NCBI GenBank assembly: GCA_002422085.1
Contig: DISZ01000019.1
Span: 263,378-327,377, forward strand
Reading direction: 5' to 3'
From: Rhodobacteraceae bacterium UBA6197
GTDB lineage: Bacteria; Pseudomonadota; Alphaproteobacteria; Rhodobacterales; Rhodobacteraceae
Length of the DNA: 64,000 bases
Positions 1 through 7,458 of the stretch are shown one piece after another. The notes beneath the pieces were generated by a model. That model did no database searches. It saw only the letters and a list, made by a program, of their open reading frames with translations, and was not told the origin of the DNA. The translations under genes were made by a program, and so were the position numbers. The first letter of the stretch is position 1, and each line of letters begins with the position of its first letter.

Positions 1-56
1 GAACCACCGACACGCGGATTTTCAATCCGCTGCTCTACCAACTGAGCTATCCGGGC
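1..56 (-). tRNA. tRNA-Phe (GAA), 3' end cut by window edge
   Basis: The reverse strand reads GCCCGGA as the acceptor 5' arm, then a standard D-arm (AGCTC...GAGC) and an anticodon stem GCGGA/TCCGC closing the loop TTGAAAA, which gives anticodon GAA for phenylalanine. The T-arm begins (GGTTC) but the rest of it and the acceptor 3' strand lie outside the window. The 5' end is set at 56 by the acceptor arm. It lies directly downstream of yacG on the same strand. Confidence 0.95.
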
Positions 57-185
57 GCCGGGCGATGGGCAGGCCCATTCGGCTTTGGTGCGGTGTAAGT
101 AGACGAGGGCACCGGGCCTGTCCAGAGGGTTTGGCGGAAAATTTTGCCGTTCCCCGCGGTCTTTGGGGCGGTGACTTGGCGGCGG

Positions 186-359
186 TCAGTTCAGCGGCGG
201 CTCGGGCGGGGGCGCGGGGCGTTCGTCCTCGTCGGCGGCCTCGCCGGGAATGACATAGGATCCGGTCAGCCAGCGCCCCAGATCGACGTCGGCGCAACGT
301 TTGGAACAAAAGGGGCGATACTTCGGGTCGGTCTTTTTGGAACAGATCGGGCAGCTCAC
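186..359 (-). CDS. yacG: YacG, zinc-ribbon DNA gyrase inhibitor
   Basis: A 57-residue protein that starts with GTG and overlaps the rng stop by four bases (GTGA). It has a Cys4 zinc ribbon: C3-x2-C6 (SCPIC) and C18-x3-C22 (FCSKRC), followed by DLGRWLTGSYVIPG, the usual YacG core after the zinc knuckle. The tail is acidic and proline-rich. Known family members bind zinc and inhibit GyrB. It is the last gene of the infA-maf-rng-yacG chain, the usual place for yacG in this family. It is easily missed because of its size. Confidence 0.9.
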   Translation of the reverse strand: MSCPICSKKTDPKYRPFCSKRCADVDLGRWLTGSYVIPGEAADEDERPAPPPEPPLN

Positions 360-1402
360 GGCGTGGTCTCCAGAATCGTGGCCAGCGCAACCCGGTCGCG
401 TTTGCGCTGCAATTCAAAATTGCCAAGCGGCGTCCAGCCGGCAAGGCTGGTTTCAGCGGCCTCGCCGCGAAAGGCGGAACGGATCTGCTGTTCCAGCGTG
501 GCGCGGTCTTTCTTGGGCATCGGCGCAAAATCCACCGTCACCTGACCGCCCAGCCCGCGCAGCCTGAGCTGACGTGGCAGGTCGCGCGCTGCGGCGATAT
601 TGGCCTTCAGCCCGGCTGCGGGCGATGTATCGGCGCCGGTATTCACGTCAACCGCGATCAGCGCGCGGGTCGGCTCGATCATCATATGCGCGCCACCGGG
701 CAGATCGACCCGCGGGCCAAGCAGCGTATCGACCGCCTCGTCGACGCCGTGGTCGTGCATCGCCTCGGGGCCATCGGCCAGATCGTCGGGCGCAGGGTCA
801 GCCCAGTCGCGCCAGGCCTCTTCTTGCGGGCCGGGCGCATCGACCAGCAGTTCGGGCGCACCCGCCACATCGGCCAGAACCGCCTCGGCAAGGGCGCGCA
901 TGGCGGTAATATCGTCGGTGATCACCTCCGCTTCGGCGCCCTCGCAGGCCGAACGCAAGATCAACCCGTAGGCCGAGCCCGCCATCGCATCGGCGGCCAA
1001 TGCCGCCAGCGCCGCCCGCGTTTCGTCATCGCGAATACGGCGCGAGACGTTCAGCCCCGGCGCCTCGGGGGTGACGATCGCATAGCGGCTCTTGAACAAC
1101 AGCCGCTGGCTGACCGGCAACGCCTTGCCCGGCTCGGTGCCCGCCGCGACCTGCACGAGGATCGCCTGACCGGGGGCCAGACCACCGGTTTCCCGCAAAA
1201 AGCCGCGCCCCTCGGGCAGGCGCACGAAGACCCCGCCCTGGCCTTTCATCTGCCGGTCCACGACCGCGCGGCAGATCGCACCGGGGGCCAGTGCCACCGC
1301 ATCGCCCGGATCGACGATCAGATCCACCAGTTGTCCGTCCACGATCAGCGCCGCCGCCTCGCGGCCGCGCAGTTGCCCCAAAACGACGATACGCCCCTTC
1401 AT
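356..1402 (-). CDS. rng: Ribonuclease E/G family endoribonuclease (RNase G-like, short form)
   Basis: 348 residues. The start at 1402 overlaps the maf stop (ATGA) and gives an N-terminus MKGRIVVLG; the frame stays open upstream but that stretch does not look like protein. The catalytic DNase-I-like subdomain is recognised by the two metal-binding segments IAVDVNTGAD and VTVDFAPMPKK, which match the two Mg-binding Asp motifs of RNase E/G. The protein is much shorter than E. coli RNase G, and I see no CPxC zinc-link motif at its C-terminus. Known members cut single-stranded A/U-rich RNA in rRNA maturation and mRNA decay. It is translationally coupled to maf upstream and yacG downstream. Confidence 0.88.
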   Translation of the reverse strand: MKGRIVVLGQLRGREAAALIVDGQLVDLIVDPGDAVALAPGAICRAVVDRQMKGQGGVFVRLPEGRGFLRETGGLAPGQAILVQVAAGTEPGKALPVSQRLLFKSRYAIVTPEAPGLNVSRRIRDDETRAALAALAADAMAGSAYGLILRSACEGAEAEVITDDITAMRALAEAVLADVAGAPELLVDAPGPQEEAWRDWADPAPDDLADGPEAMHDHGVDEAVDTLLGPRVDLPGGAHMMIEPTRALIAVDVNTGADTSPAAGLKANIAAARDLPRQLRLRGLGGQVTVDFAPMPKKDRATLEQQIRSAFRGEAAETSLAGWTPLGNFELQRKRDRVALATILETTP

Positions 1403-1974
1403 GTCCGGTCCTCCGCGCGCAACCCGGCCGCCCGCAACAAGGTCGCCGTTTCGGCCAGTGGCAGGCCGACGACCCCGGTAAACGAGCCTTGCAGCCATGG
1501 GATAAAGGCCCCCGCCGCGCCCTGAATGGCATAGCCACCCGCCTTGCCCTGCCATTCACCCGAGCCAAGATAGGCATTCACCTCGGCGTTCGACAGTGGC
1601 TTGAATTTCACGATCGTATCGACCAGCCGTTCCCAGATCCGGTCACCGGCGCGTACCGCCACGGCGGTCAGCACATGGTGGCGCCGCCCCGAAAGGGCCC
1701 AGAGAAACTCGGCCGCTTCGCCCGCATCGCGTGGCTTGCCCAGGATCCGGCGGCCCACTGACACGGTGGTATCGGCGCACAAGAGCACCTCGTCATCGGC
1801 CAGAGGCAATGCGGCAATCTTGTCACGTGCAATCCGCACGACGTAATCACGCGGGCGTTCGCCCTTGCGCGGATCTTCGTCAACATCGGGCGCACGCACG
1901 GCATCGGGCACCAGCCCAAGCTGCGCCAACAGCTCCCGTCGCCGGGGGCTGGCCGAGCCCAGAATCAGTTTCAC
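1399..1974 (-). CDS. maf: Maf/YhdE-type nucleoside triphosphate pyrophosphatase
   Basis: 191 residues, GTG start overlapping the infA stop (GTGA). It begins with the family signature GSASPRRRELL (residues 6-16) and carries the conserved acidic segment ADTTVSVGRRILGKP with Asp68 as the likely catalytic base. The KAGGYAIQG segment follows in the C-terminal half. Maf proteins hydrolyse dTTP/UTP or modified NTPs to the monophosphate and pyrophosphate. The DTTV form suits the dTTP/UTP (YhdE) class. It sits between infA and rng in an overlapping operon. Confidence 0.92.
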   Translation of the reverse strand: MKLILGSASPRRRELLAQLGLVPDAVRAPDVDEDPRKGERPRDYVVRIARDKIAALPLADDEVLLCADTTVSVGRRILGKPRDAGEAAEFLWALSGRRHHVLTAVAVRAGDRIWERLVDTIVKFKPLSNAEVNAYLGSGEWQGKAGGYAIQGAAGAFIPWLQGSFTGVVGLPLAETATLLRAAGLRAEDRT

Positions 1975-2189
1975 TTGAAACGATAGTTGATGCGGCCCTT
2001 CGACAGGTCATAGGTGTTCATTTCCACCTGAACCTTGTCGCCTGCCAGAACACGAATGCGGTTCTTGCGCATTTTTCCCGCCATATGCGCGATGATCTCA
2101 TGGCCGTTTTCCAGCTCGACCCTGAACGTCGCATTCGGCAAGAGTTCCTTCACGACGCCGGGGAATTCGAGCATTTCTTCCTTGGCCAT
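1971..2189 (-). CDS. infA: Translation initiation factor IF-1
   Basis: 72 residues, the usual IF-1 length, beginning MAKEEMLEFPG and ending GRINYRFK. It is a single OB-fold with the conserved HMAGKMRKNRIRVLAGDKV stretch. IF-1 occupies the ribosomal A site during initiation. The start at 2189 was chosen by homology; the frame is open further upstream but the family never has that extension. It heads the infA-maf-rng-yacG chain, whose genes all overlap by four bases. Confidence 0.97.
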   Translation of the reverse strand: MAKEEMLEFPGVVKELLPNATFRVELENGHEIIAHMAGKMRKNRIRVLAGDKVQVEMNTYDLSKGRINYRFK

Positions 2190-2359
2190 GGTCACTCCAT
2201 ATGATGCGCCTGCCAAATCCGCAGGCGCGCCTGTATTGCGCCGGGTTGCGGCAATTTTCAAGGCTTATGTCAAGCGAAACGGGGGTTTTGTTCACCTTTG
2301 CGGTGTCTTGCGCCACCACTGGACCGAGGCGCGGGGCGTGCCGGACCGGGGTGGGCGCG

Positions 2360-2821
2360 CTAGGCTCGGCCGGACCGAGGCGGGCCAAAACGATCCAGCA
2401 TCCGCGCCTTGATCTGATCGCGCGTCAGGCGATAGGCCGCCAGCTTGGCTTCGCGACCCTCGGCCACGCCGGTCGGGTCCATGATCGGCCAGTATTCCAC
2501 CTCCAGATGGAAGTACCGCGTCAGTTCCAGCGCCCGCCGCTGGCTGGCGGGAGACAAGGCGACGACCAGATCAAAGCCCGACAGATCGTCGCCCCAATCT
2601 TGCATCTCATCGAACGAACGTGACCGATGTCGCCCCAATTCGACGTCGATTTCCTGACAAACCGCAACGGTGAAACCGTCAATCTCCATTTCGCTTTTGA
2701 CCCCGACGGACTGAACGTAGACATCTTGCCCGTAGAACTTCTTCATCATGCCTTCTGCCATCGGCGAACGCGTCGCGTTGTGATCGCAGCAAAACAGGAC
2801 AGAATGGGGAAGCTTGCCCAT
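2360..2821 (-). CDS. Low-molecular-weight protein-tyrosine-phosphatase/arsenate-reductase fold protein
   Basis: 153 residues. The phosphate-binding loop is CDHNATRS, a Cx5R-S motif with nucleophile Cys12 and Arg18, directly after the first beta strand (HSVLFC). The general-acid loop is MDPTG with Asp115. This layout is that of the LMW-PTP superfamily, which also includes thioredoxin-type arsenate reductases. I see no extra redox cysteine pair, so phosphatase activity is more likely than arsenate reduction, but the substrate is unknown. Its start overlaps the stop of the UPF0262 gene by one base (TAATG), so the two are probably co-translated. Confidence 0.8.
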   Translation of the reverse strand: MGKLPHSVLFCCDHNATRSPMAEGMMKKFYGQDVYVQSVGVKSEMEIDGFTVAVCQEIDVELGRHRSRSFDEMQDWGDDLSGFDLVVALSPASQRRALELTRYFHLEVEYWPIMDPTGVAEGREAKLAAYRLTRDQIKARMLDRFGPPRSGRA

Positions 2822-3300
2822 TATGCCCCCGGTGTCAGCACGCAGATCAGCGTGAACAAACGCCGCGCGGTGTCGATATCAAGATCGGCCTTGCCCTCAA
2901 GCCGCTCTTGCAGCACCCGCGCCCCTTCGTTGTGAATGCCGCGTCGGGCCATGTCGATGGCCTCGATCTGGCTGGGAGGCAGACGTTTGACGGCCTCGAA
3001 GTAGCTATGGCAGATCTGGAAGTAGTCCTTGACCACCTGCCGGAACGGCCCGAATGACAGGTGAAAGGCCGCAACCGGCGCACCGGCCTCGGAACTGACC
3101 TCGAACACCAGCCGACCATCGCGCGCCGCCAGCGCAAGCGCGAACGGACCCTCGGGGGCCGGGGCGTCGCCGCGACCCGGCACCGAAAAGTCGTTGTCCT
3201 CCAGCAGGTCATAGATCGCGACCTTGCGTTCCTGTTCGATTTCGGGCGTCAAGGCGGCAAAACCCTGATCGTCGATGTCGATCCGCGTGATCTTGTTCAT
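2821..3300 (-). CDS. UPF0262 family protein
   Basis: 159 residues beginning MNKITRIDIDD. It matches by pattern the uncharacterised UPF0262 family of alphaproteobacteria, with the conserved ERKVAIYDLLEDN and FHLSFGPFRQVVKDYFQICHSY segments. No catalytic motif, signal peptide or membrane segment is visible. It overlaps hisD upstream (ATGA) and the phosphatase downstream (TAATG), so it is the middle gene of a coupled trio. The function is unknown. Confidence 0.85.
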   Translation of the reverse strand: MNKITRIDIDDQGFAALTPEIEQERKVAIYDLLEDNDFSVPGRGDAPAPEGPFALALAARDGRLVFEVSSEAGAPVAAFHLSFGPFRQVVKDYFQICHSYFEAVKRLPPSQIEAIDMARRGIHNEGARVLQERLEGKADLDIDTARRLFTLICVLTPGA

Positions 3301-4610
3301 CCACGGCCCCTTTCGTTCAACGCATCCAATCGTGCACGCACCGAAAGCCCATGCGCCTCAAGGCTTTCCGAGATCGCCAGCCGCTCGGCCGCAGGCCCGA
3401 TCCGGGCCAGCGCCGCCGGAGTCATCTTGGCCAGAGTCGTGCGTTTCAGAAAATCCAACACCGACAGCCCCGAGGAAAATCGCGCCGAGCGCGCCGTCGG
3501 CAGCACATGGTTCGGGCCGCCAACGTAATCGCCGATCGCCTCGGGGGTATAGGCCCCCAGAAAGATCGCGCCGGCATGGGTGATCTTCGCGGCCAGCGCC
3601 TCGGGGTCGGCCACGCATAGCTCCAGATGTTCGGGGGCAACGCGGTTCGACAGGGCTGCGGCCTCATTCAGATCGCGCGTCACGATCACCGCGCCATAGT
3701 CGCGCCAACTCGCACCAGCAATGGCGCGCCGCTCAAGCGTTTCCAGCCGCGCCGCAACCGCTGCGGCAACCTTGCGGCCGAAATCGGCATCATCAGTCAG
3801 CAAGATGGACTGCGCACTGGCGTCATGCTCGGCCTGGCTGAGCAGATCGAGCGCGATCCAGTCCGGGCTATTGTCACGATCGGCGATGACCAGAATCTCG
3901 GACGGGCCGGCAATCATGTCGATCCCGACCTTGCCAAAGACCCGACGCTTGGCCGCCGCCACATAGGCGTTGCCCGGCCCGGTGATCTTGTCCACGGGCC
4001 GGATGGTTTCGGTGCCATAGGCCAACGCCGCAATCGCCTGCGCGCCACCGATGCGGTAGACCGTGTCCACCCCGGCAATCTGCGCGGCCAAAAGCACCAG
4101 TGGGTTGACCACCCCGCCCGGTGTCGGACAGGCAATGACCAGACGCTCGACCCCGGCCACCCGGGCCGGAATCGCATTCATCAACACCGACGAGGGATAG
4201 CTTGCCAGCCCCCCCGGCACATAAAGCCCCGCTGCCGACACGGGCGTGAACCGCCAACCAAGCTGCGCGCCAGATGCCTCTTGCCACATCGCATCCTCGG
4301 GCATCTGGCGGGCGTGATAGGCGCGAATTCTGTCCGCCGCCAAAGTCAGTGCCGCCCGATCCTCTGGCGAAACCTTTGCCACTTCGGCGGCAATCTCTTC
4401 TGGCGCAAAGGCAAGGCTTTCGGGGCTGAGATCCAATCGGTCGAATTTGGCCGTATACTCGATCACCGCCGCATCCCCCCGCGCCCGCACATCGGCGATG
4501 ATCGCGGCAACCGCATCGTCCACGTCTGGCGCATCTTCGCGTTTGGCGCCCAAAAGCGCTTCGAACGCTGAGGCAAAACCGGCGTCTCGGGTGGACAGAA
4601 ACTGGGGCAT
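3297..4610 (-). CDS. hisD: Histidinol dehydrogenase
   Basis: 437 residues starting MPQFLSTRDAGF. It catalyses the last two steps of histidine synthesis, NAD-dependent oxidation of L-histidinol to histidine. Recognisable motifs are the IAGPSEILVIAD glycine-rich segment, AEHDASAQSILLT with the metal-binding Gln/His region, APEHLEL with the catalytic Glu-His pair, and GGPNHVLPT near the C-terminus. The length is normal for the family. The start at 4610 is chosen by homology; an upstream in-frame extension to 4673 looks non-coding. It lies in the usual alphaproteobacterial order with UPF0262, away from other his genes. Confidence 0.96.
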   Translation of the reverse strand: MPQFLSTRDAGFASAFEALLGAKREDAPDVDDAVAAIIADVRARGDAAVIEYTAKFDRLDLSPESLAFAPEEIAAEVAKVSPEDRAALTLAADRIRAYHARQMPEDAMWQEASGAQLGWRFTPVSAAGLYVPGGLASYPSSVLMNAIPARVAGVERLVIACPTPGGVVNPLVLLAAQIAGVDTVYRIGGAQAIAALAYGTETIRPVDKITGPGNAYVAAAKRRVFGKVGIDMIAGPSEILVIADRDNSPDWIALDLLSQAEHDASAQSILLTDDADFGRKVAAAVAARLETLERRAIAGASWRDYGAVIVTRDLNEAAALSNRVAPEHLELCVADPEALAAKITHAGAIFLGAYTPEAIGDYVGGPNHVLPTARSARFSSGLSVLDFLKRTTLAKMTPAALARIGPAAERLAISESLEAHGLSVRARLDALNERGRG

Positions 4611-4702
4611 TGTCGGGCACTCCTGTTGCGCTACCCGATTAATCGCTGAAGCCGCGCCCCGCAAGCGCCGCATCTCTGCCCCCGACGGGAAAACAACGTA
4701 TT

Positions 4703-4791
4703 GCTTTCATCTTCGCCAAAATATCCCCGCCGGAGGCTCCTGTCATTGTCGTGGGAGCCTCCGGCGGGGATATTTTGGCGAAGATGAAAGC
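4703..4791. repeat. Perfect 38-bp inverted repeat (hairpin element)
   Basis: The arms at 4703-4740 and 4754-4791 are exact reverse complements over 38 bases, with a 13-base loop. Each arm contains the core CCTCCGGCGGGGATATTTT followed by GGCGAAGATGAAAGC. A related, imperfect inverted copy of the same core is at 63234-63301. It occupies the 313-base gap between DUF2948 and hisD, which otherwise holds no gene that I can see. It could act as a strong transcription barrier or an mRNA 3'-end stabiliser; a dispersed intergenic repeat family is also possible. Confidence 0.9.
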
Positions 4792-4923
4792 GAACGCAGT
4801 GGCGGGCAAGCGACGCCTATTGTGATGCCTGCGAACGCGCGGCGGTGTCACCGAAGCGCCGATTGCATCTGCGGATGGGCGAATGCGATCGGAAAAACGG
4901 CCACTGCAACGCCTGGATGGTCC

Positions 4924-5403
4924 TCACTCAGGATGGGAAGGAGCCTTGCGCGAAGGGGCGATATAGGGGCGCGTCACATCACGCAGATCGATCCCGAGGC
5001 ATTCGACCGTCGCCGCGATCGCGCCATCGCCGGCGAGCGTGACGATCACCTGGCCAGCGCCGTCTTCTGCCGGCACCCATGTCAGATCAAGGATCGACAG
5101 GATCGTGTCGCTGTCATTGCGGTCGATGCCCTGACTGGCCACTCCGGTCACATCCGAAATCACCAGCAACGCACGCGCCCTTTCATAGGGGCGTCCGCGC
5201 GTTTCGGCGCGGCTCTGGTCTTCCCACCGGAAGCGATTGATCAGCAGCGCCAGTTTTCGGGCGCGTTTATCCCAGCGGATCTCGGTGATCGGCAGAACCG
5301 CGTCTTGCGCCAGCGCGGCAAGGACCGGCACGTCCTCGGCGGTTTCGGCACGCAGCGCCAGCGCGGTTTCAGCCGCATCTTCAAACCTTGCATCGTCAAC
5401 CAT
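4924..5403 (-). CDS. DUF2948 family protein
   Basis: 159 residues starting MVDDARFEDAAETA. The segment AEDVPVLAALAQDAVLPITEIRW matches the start of DUF2948, a small alphaproteobacterial family of unknown function usually found near murA and hisD. No signal peptide, membrane span or catalytic signature is visible. The start at 5403 is preferred over the longer frame because the extension is Arg-rich and out of character. It is on the same strand as murA (upstream) and hisD (downstream), but a large hairpin separates it from hisD. Confidence 0.85.
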   Translation of the reverse strand: MVDDARFEDAAETALALRAETAEDVPVLAALAQDAVLPITEIRWDKRARKLALLINRFRWEDQSRAETRGRPYERARALLVISDVTGVASQGIDRNDSDTILSILDLTWVPAEDGAGQVIVTLAGDGAIAATVECLGIDLRDVTRPYIAPSRKAPSHPE

Positions 5404-5557
5404 GATCCGTCTCCTGCGCGCAACGCGCTTGCGCCTAATTGTGCCCGTGTGGCGGCACGTCATCGCGTGCCCCGCCTAAAGTGGCGCTTGATACACGCCG
5501 CGGCAACCGTTCAAAGCGTGCGGAGGGTCGGCCCAGGACCGCGACTATCGGCCCGGC

Positions 5558-5571
5558 CCCAGGGCCCTGGG
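5558..5571. terminator. GC palindrome between murA and DUF2948
   Basis: A 14-base perfect palindrome (CCCAGGGCCCTGGG) in the 208-base gap downstream of murA. There is no T-tract on either side, so it is at most a weak or factor-dependent terminator. The rest of this gap shows no gene. Confidence 0.3.
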
Positions 5572-5611
5572 TGCTGAAGAGGTCCTGGCAACCCGGTCAG
5601 CCCCCAAGCCT

Positions 5612-6880
5612 TCACTGCGCCTTTACGCGTTCGATCCGGGCCCCCACCGCAGACAGTTTTTCTTCGACATGCTCATAGCCGCGGTCGAGGTGATAGACGC
5701 GGCTGACCACGGTCTCACCCTCGGCGGCCAGACCAGCCAGGATCAGTGAGACACTTGCCCGAAGGTCAGTGGCCATCACCTGGGCGCCTTTCAGCCGGTC
5801 CACGCCGGTGACCGTGGCATGACCGCCGTGAACCTCGATCCGGGCGCCCATTCGGACCAGTTCCGGGGCGTGCATGAAGCGGTTTTCAAAGATCTTTTCT
5901 TCCAGAACCGAAGTCCCGTCGGCGGTGCACAACAGGGCCATCATCTGCGCCTGAAGGTCGGTGGGGAAGCCGGGGAAGGGCTCGGTCACCACGTCAACCG
6001 CATTCACCCGGCCATTGCGGCAGCGCACCTTCAGACCCAGCGCGGTTTCTTCGACATCTATGCCGGCGGCGTCCAGCTTTTCGCAAAACGCGCCGACAAG
6101 GGCGATGCGCCCGCCCAGCAGTTCCACCTCGCCACCGCAGATCGCCGGGGCCAGCATATAGGTGCCCAGCTCGATCCGGTCGGTGACGACGGGATGGGTG
6201 GCGCCGTGCAGCCGATCGACCCCCTGAATGGTGATCGTGCCGCTGCCTTCGCCCTCGATCTGGGCCCCCATCGCGCGCAGGCACTGGGCCAGATCGACGA
6301 TCTCGGGTTCGCGGGCGGCATTTTTCAGAACCGTCGTGCCCTTGGCCAGCGTCGCCGCCATCAGCGCGTTTTCAGTAGCCCCGACGGAAACGAAGGGGAA
6401 CTCGAACACCGCGCCGCGCAGCCCACCCGTTGCCTTGGCGTGGATATACCCGTCGCGCAGATCCAGTTCGGCGCCCATCGCGGCAAGTGCCTTCAGATGC
6501 AGATCGACCGGGCGCGCGCCAATCGCGCAGCCGCCGGGCAGCGAGACTACCGCATGGCCATCGCGCGCCAGCATCGGCCCCAGCACCAGAATCGAGGCGC
6601 GCATCTTGCGCACGATGTCATAATCGGCGGTGTGGTTGTGAAGGTCATGGCTGGACAGTGCCAGCACCTGCCCGCCTTGCAGGCTGGCCACCTCGGCGCC
6701 CAGCGAGCCCAAAAGCTGTGTCATCGTGCTGATATCGGACAGGCGCGGCGCATTGGTCAGCGTCAGCGGCTCGTCGCTGAGCAGCGTGGCGGGCATCAAC
6801 GTAAGGCAGGCATTCTTGGCGCCCGCGATCGGGATCTGGCCCTGCAACGCGCTTCCGCCTTTGACAATGATCTGATCCAT
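5612..6880 (-). CDS. murA: UDP-N-acetylglucosamine 1-carboxyvinyltransferase
   Basis: 422 residues, full length. It transfers enolpyruvate from PEP to UDP-GlcNAc, the first committed step of peptidoglycan synthesis, in the cytoplasm. The substrate-binding Lys22-Asn23 pair lies in AGAKNAC, and the active-site loop LPGGCAIGARPVDLH carries the conserved Cys118 that reacts with PEP and is the fosfomycin target. The family EPSP-synthase fold repeats are intact. A small basic protein gene lies seven bases upstream and may share its transcript. Confidence 0.97.
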   Translation of the reverse strand: MDQIIVKGGSALQGQIPIAGAKNACLTLMPATLLSDEPLTLTNAPRLSDISTMTQLLGSLGAEVASLQGGQVLALSSHDLHNHTADYDIVRKMRASILVLGPMLARDGHAVVSLPGGCAIGARPVDLHLKALAAMGAELDLRDGYIHAKATGGLRGAVFEFPFVSVGATENALMAATLAKGTTVLKNAAREPEIVDLAQCLRAMGAQIEGEGSGTITIQGVDRLHGATHPVVTDRIELGTYMLAPAICGGEVELLGGRIALVGAFCEKLDAAGIDVEETALGLKVRCRNGRVNAVDVVTEPFPGFPTDLQAQMMALLCTADGTSVLEEKIFENRFMHAPELVRMGARIEVHGGHATVTGVDRLKGAQVMATDLRASVSLILAGLAAEGETVVSRVYHLDRGYEHVEEKLSAVGARIERVKAQ

Positions 6881-6886
6881 GGCCTG

Positions 6887-7039
6887 TCAGTCGTCCTTTG
6901 ATTGCTTTTCCGGTTCGTCGGCCCGTGCCCGCGCCTGCGCCTTGCGCTTGGCGAGATTGGCCCGCAGCGCCGCCCGCAGCCGCGCTTCGCGGCTGTTGTC
7001 GGGGCGATCCTTGCCGGTATTTTGGGGTTTCTTGTCCAT
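6887..7039 (-). CDS. Small conserved basic protein upstream of murA
   Basis: A 50-residue protein beginning MDKKPQNTGKDRPDN and ending DEPEKQSKDD. The middle (REARLRAALRANLAKRKAQARAR) is a highly charged amphipathic helix. The ATG at 7039 is preceded by a GAGAGGGTG Shine-Dalgarno-like stretch. Only six bases separate its stop from the murA start, so co-transcription is likely. I recall small proteins of this kind upstream of murA in Rhodobacteraceae, but no function is known to me. Confidence 0.65.
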   Translation of the reverse strand: MDKKPQNTGKDRPDNSREARLRAALRANLAKRKAQARARADEPEKQSKDD

Positions 7040-7143
7040 CGGCACCCTCTCTAGCGCGGATGGGGAAAAGCGTCCAGATTGCGCTTGCACCCCGCACCGA
7101 TTACGTCTAAATCCGCGCCCACGGTCAGATGATCGTAACGGAT

Positions 7144-7218
7144 GCTGTGGTAGCTCAGTGGTAGAGCACACCCTTGGTAAGGGTGAGGTCGAGAGTTCAA
7201 TCCTCTCTCACAGCACCA
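7144..7218 (+). tRNA. tRNA-Thr (GGT)
   Basis: A complete cloverleaf: acceptor GCTGTGG pairs with TCACAGC, the D-arm is AGCTCAGTGGTAGAGCA, and the anticodon stem CACCC/GGGTG closes the loop TTGGTAA, giving anticodon GGT (Thr). The T-arm is GAGAGTTCAATCCTCTC. Discriminator A and an encoded CCA end follow at 7215-7218. Confidence 0.96.
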
Positions 7219-7305
7219 TCCTTCTTCTCTGAAAACAAGACAATGCGTTTGACGACAGGGCGTCTGCGCCTTTGCGTGCATCTGCCTCATCGCGCGTGGT
7301 GCAGT

Positions 7306-7338
7306 GCTGACAGAGTCAGCGGCCCCCCCCCGGGGGGA
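7306..7338 (+). terminator. Possible terminator after tRNA-Thr
   Basis: Two adjacent hairpins lie downstream of tRNA-Thr: GCTGAC-AGA-GTCAGC (7306-7320) and then a C-run/G-run stem (CCCCCC/GGGGGG). There is no T-tract, so this is a structural guess. The rest of the 240-base gap up to 7458 shows only palindromic BamHI-like GGATCC segments and the hairpin noted next. Confidence 0.35.
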
Positions 7339-7406
7339 TCAGGATCCCGGTATCCGCAAACGGATCCAGGTTACCACAAACGGACCAAAGGCCTGCAAAG
7401 GGGTCG

Positions 7407-7428
7407 GGGTCGGCCAAACGCCCGACCC
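7407..7428 (-). terminator. Hairpin downstream of the aldolase/dehydrogenase gene
   Basis: GGGTCGG (7407-7413) pairs with CCGACCC (7422-7428) across an eight-base loop, about 30 bases past the stop of the minus-strand gene ending at 7459. No clear T-run follows, so it may be a factor-assisted terminator. Confidence 0.4.
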
Positions 7429-7458
7429 ACCTGCTTTCAGCCGCGCGCCGGGCCGGGG

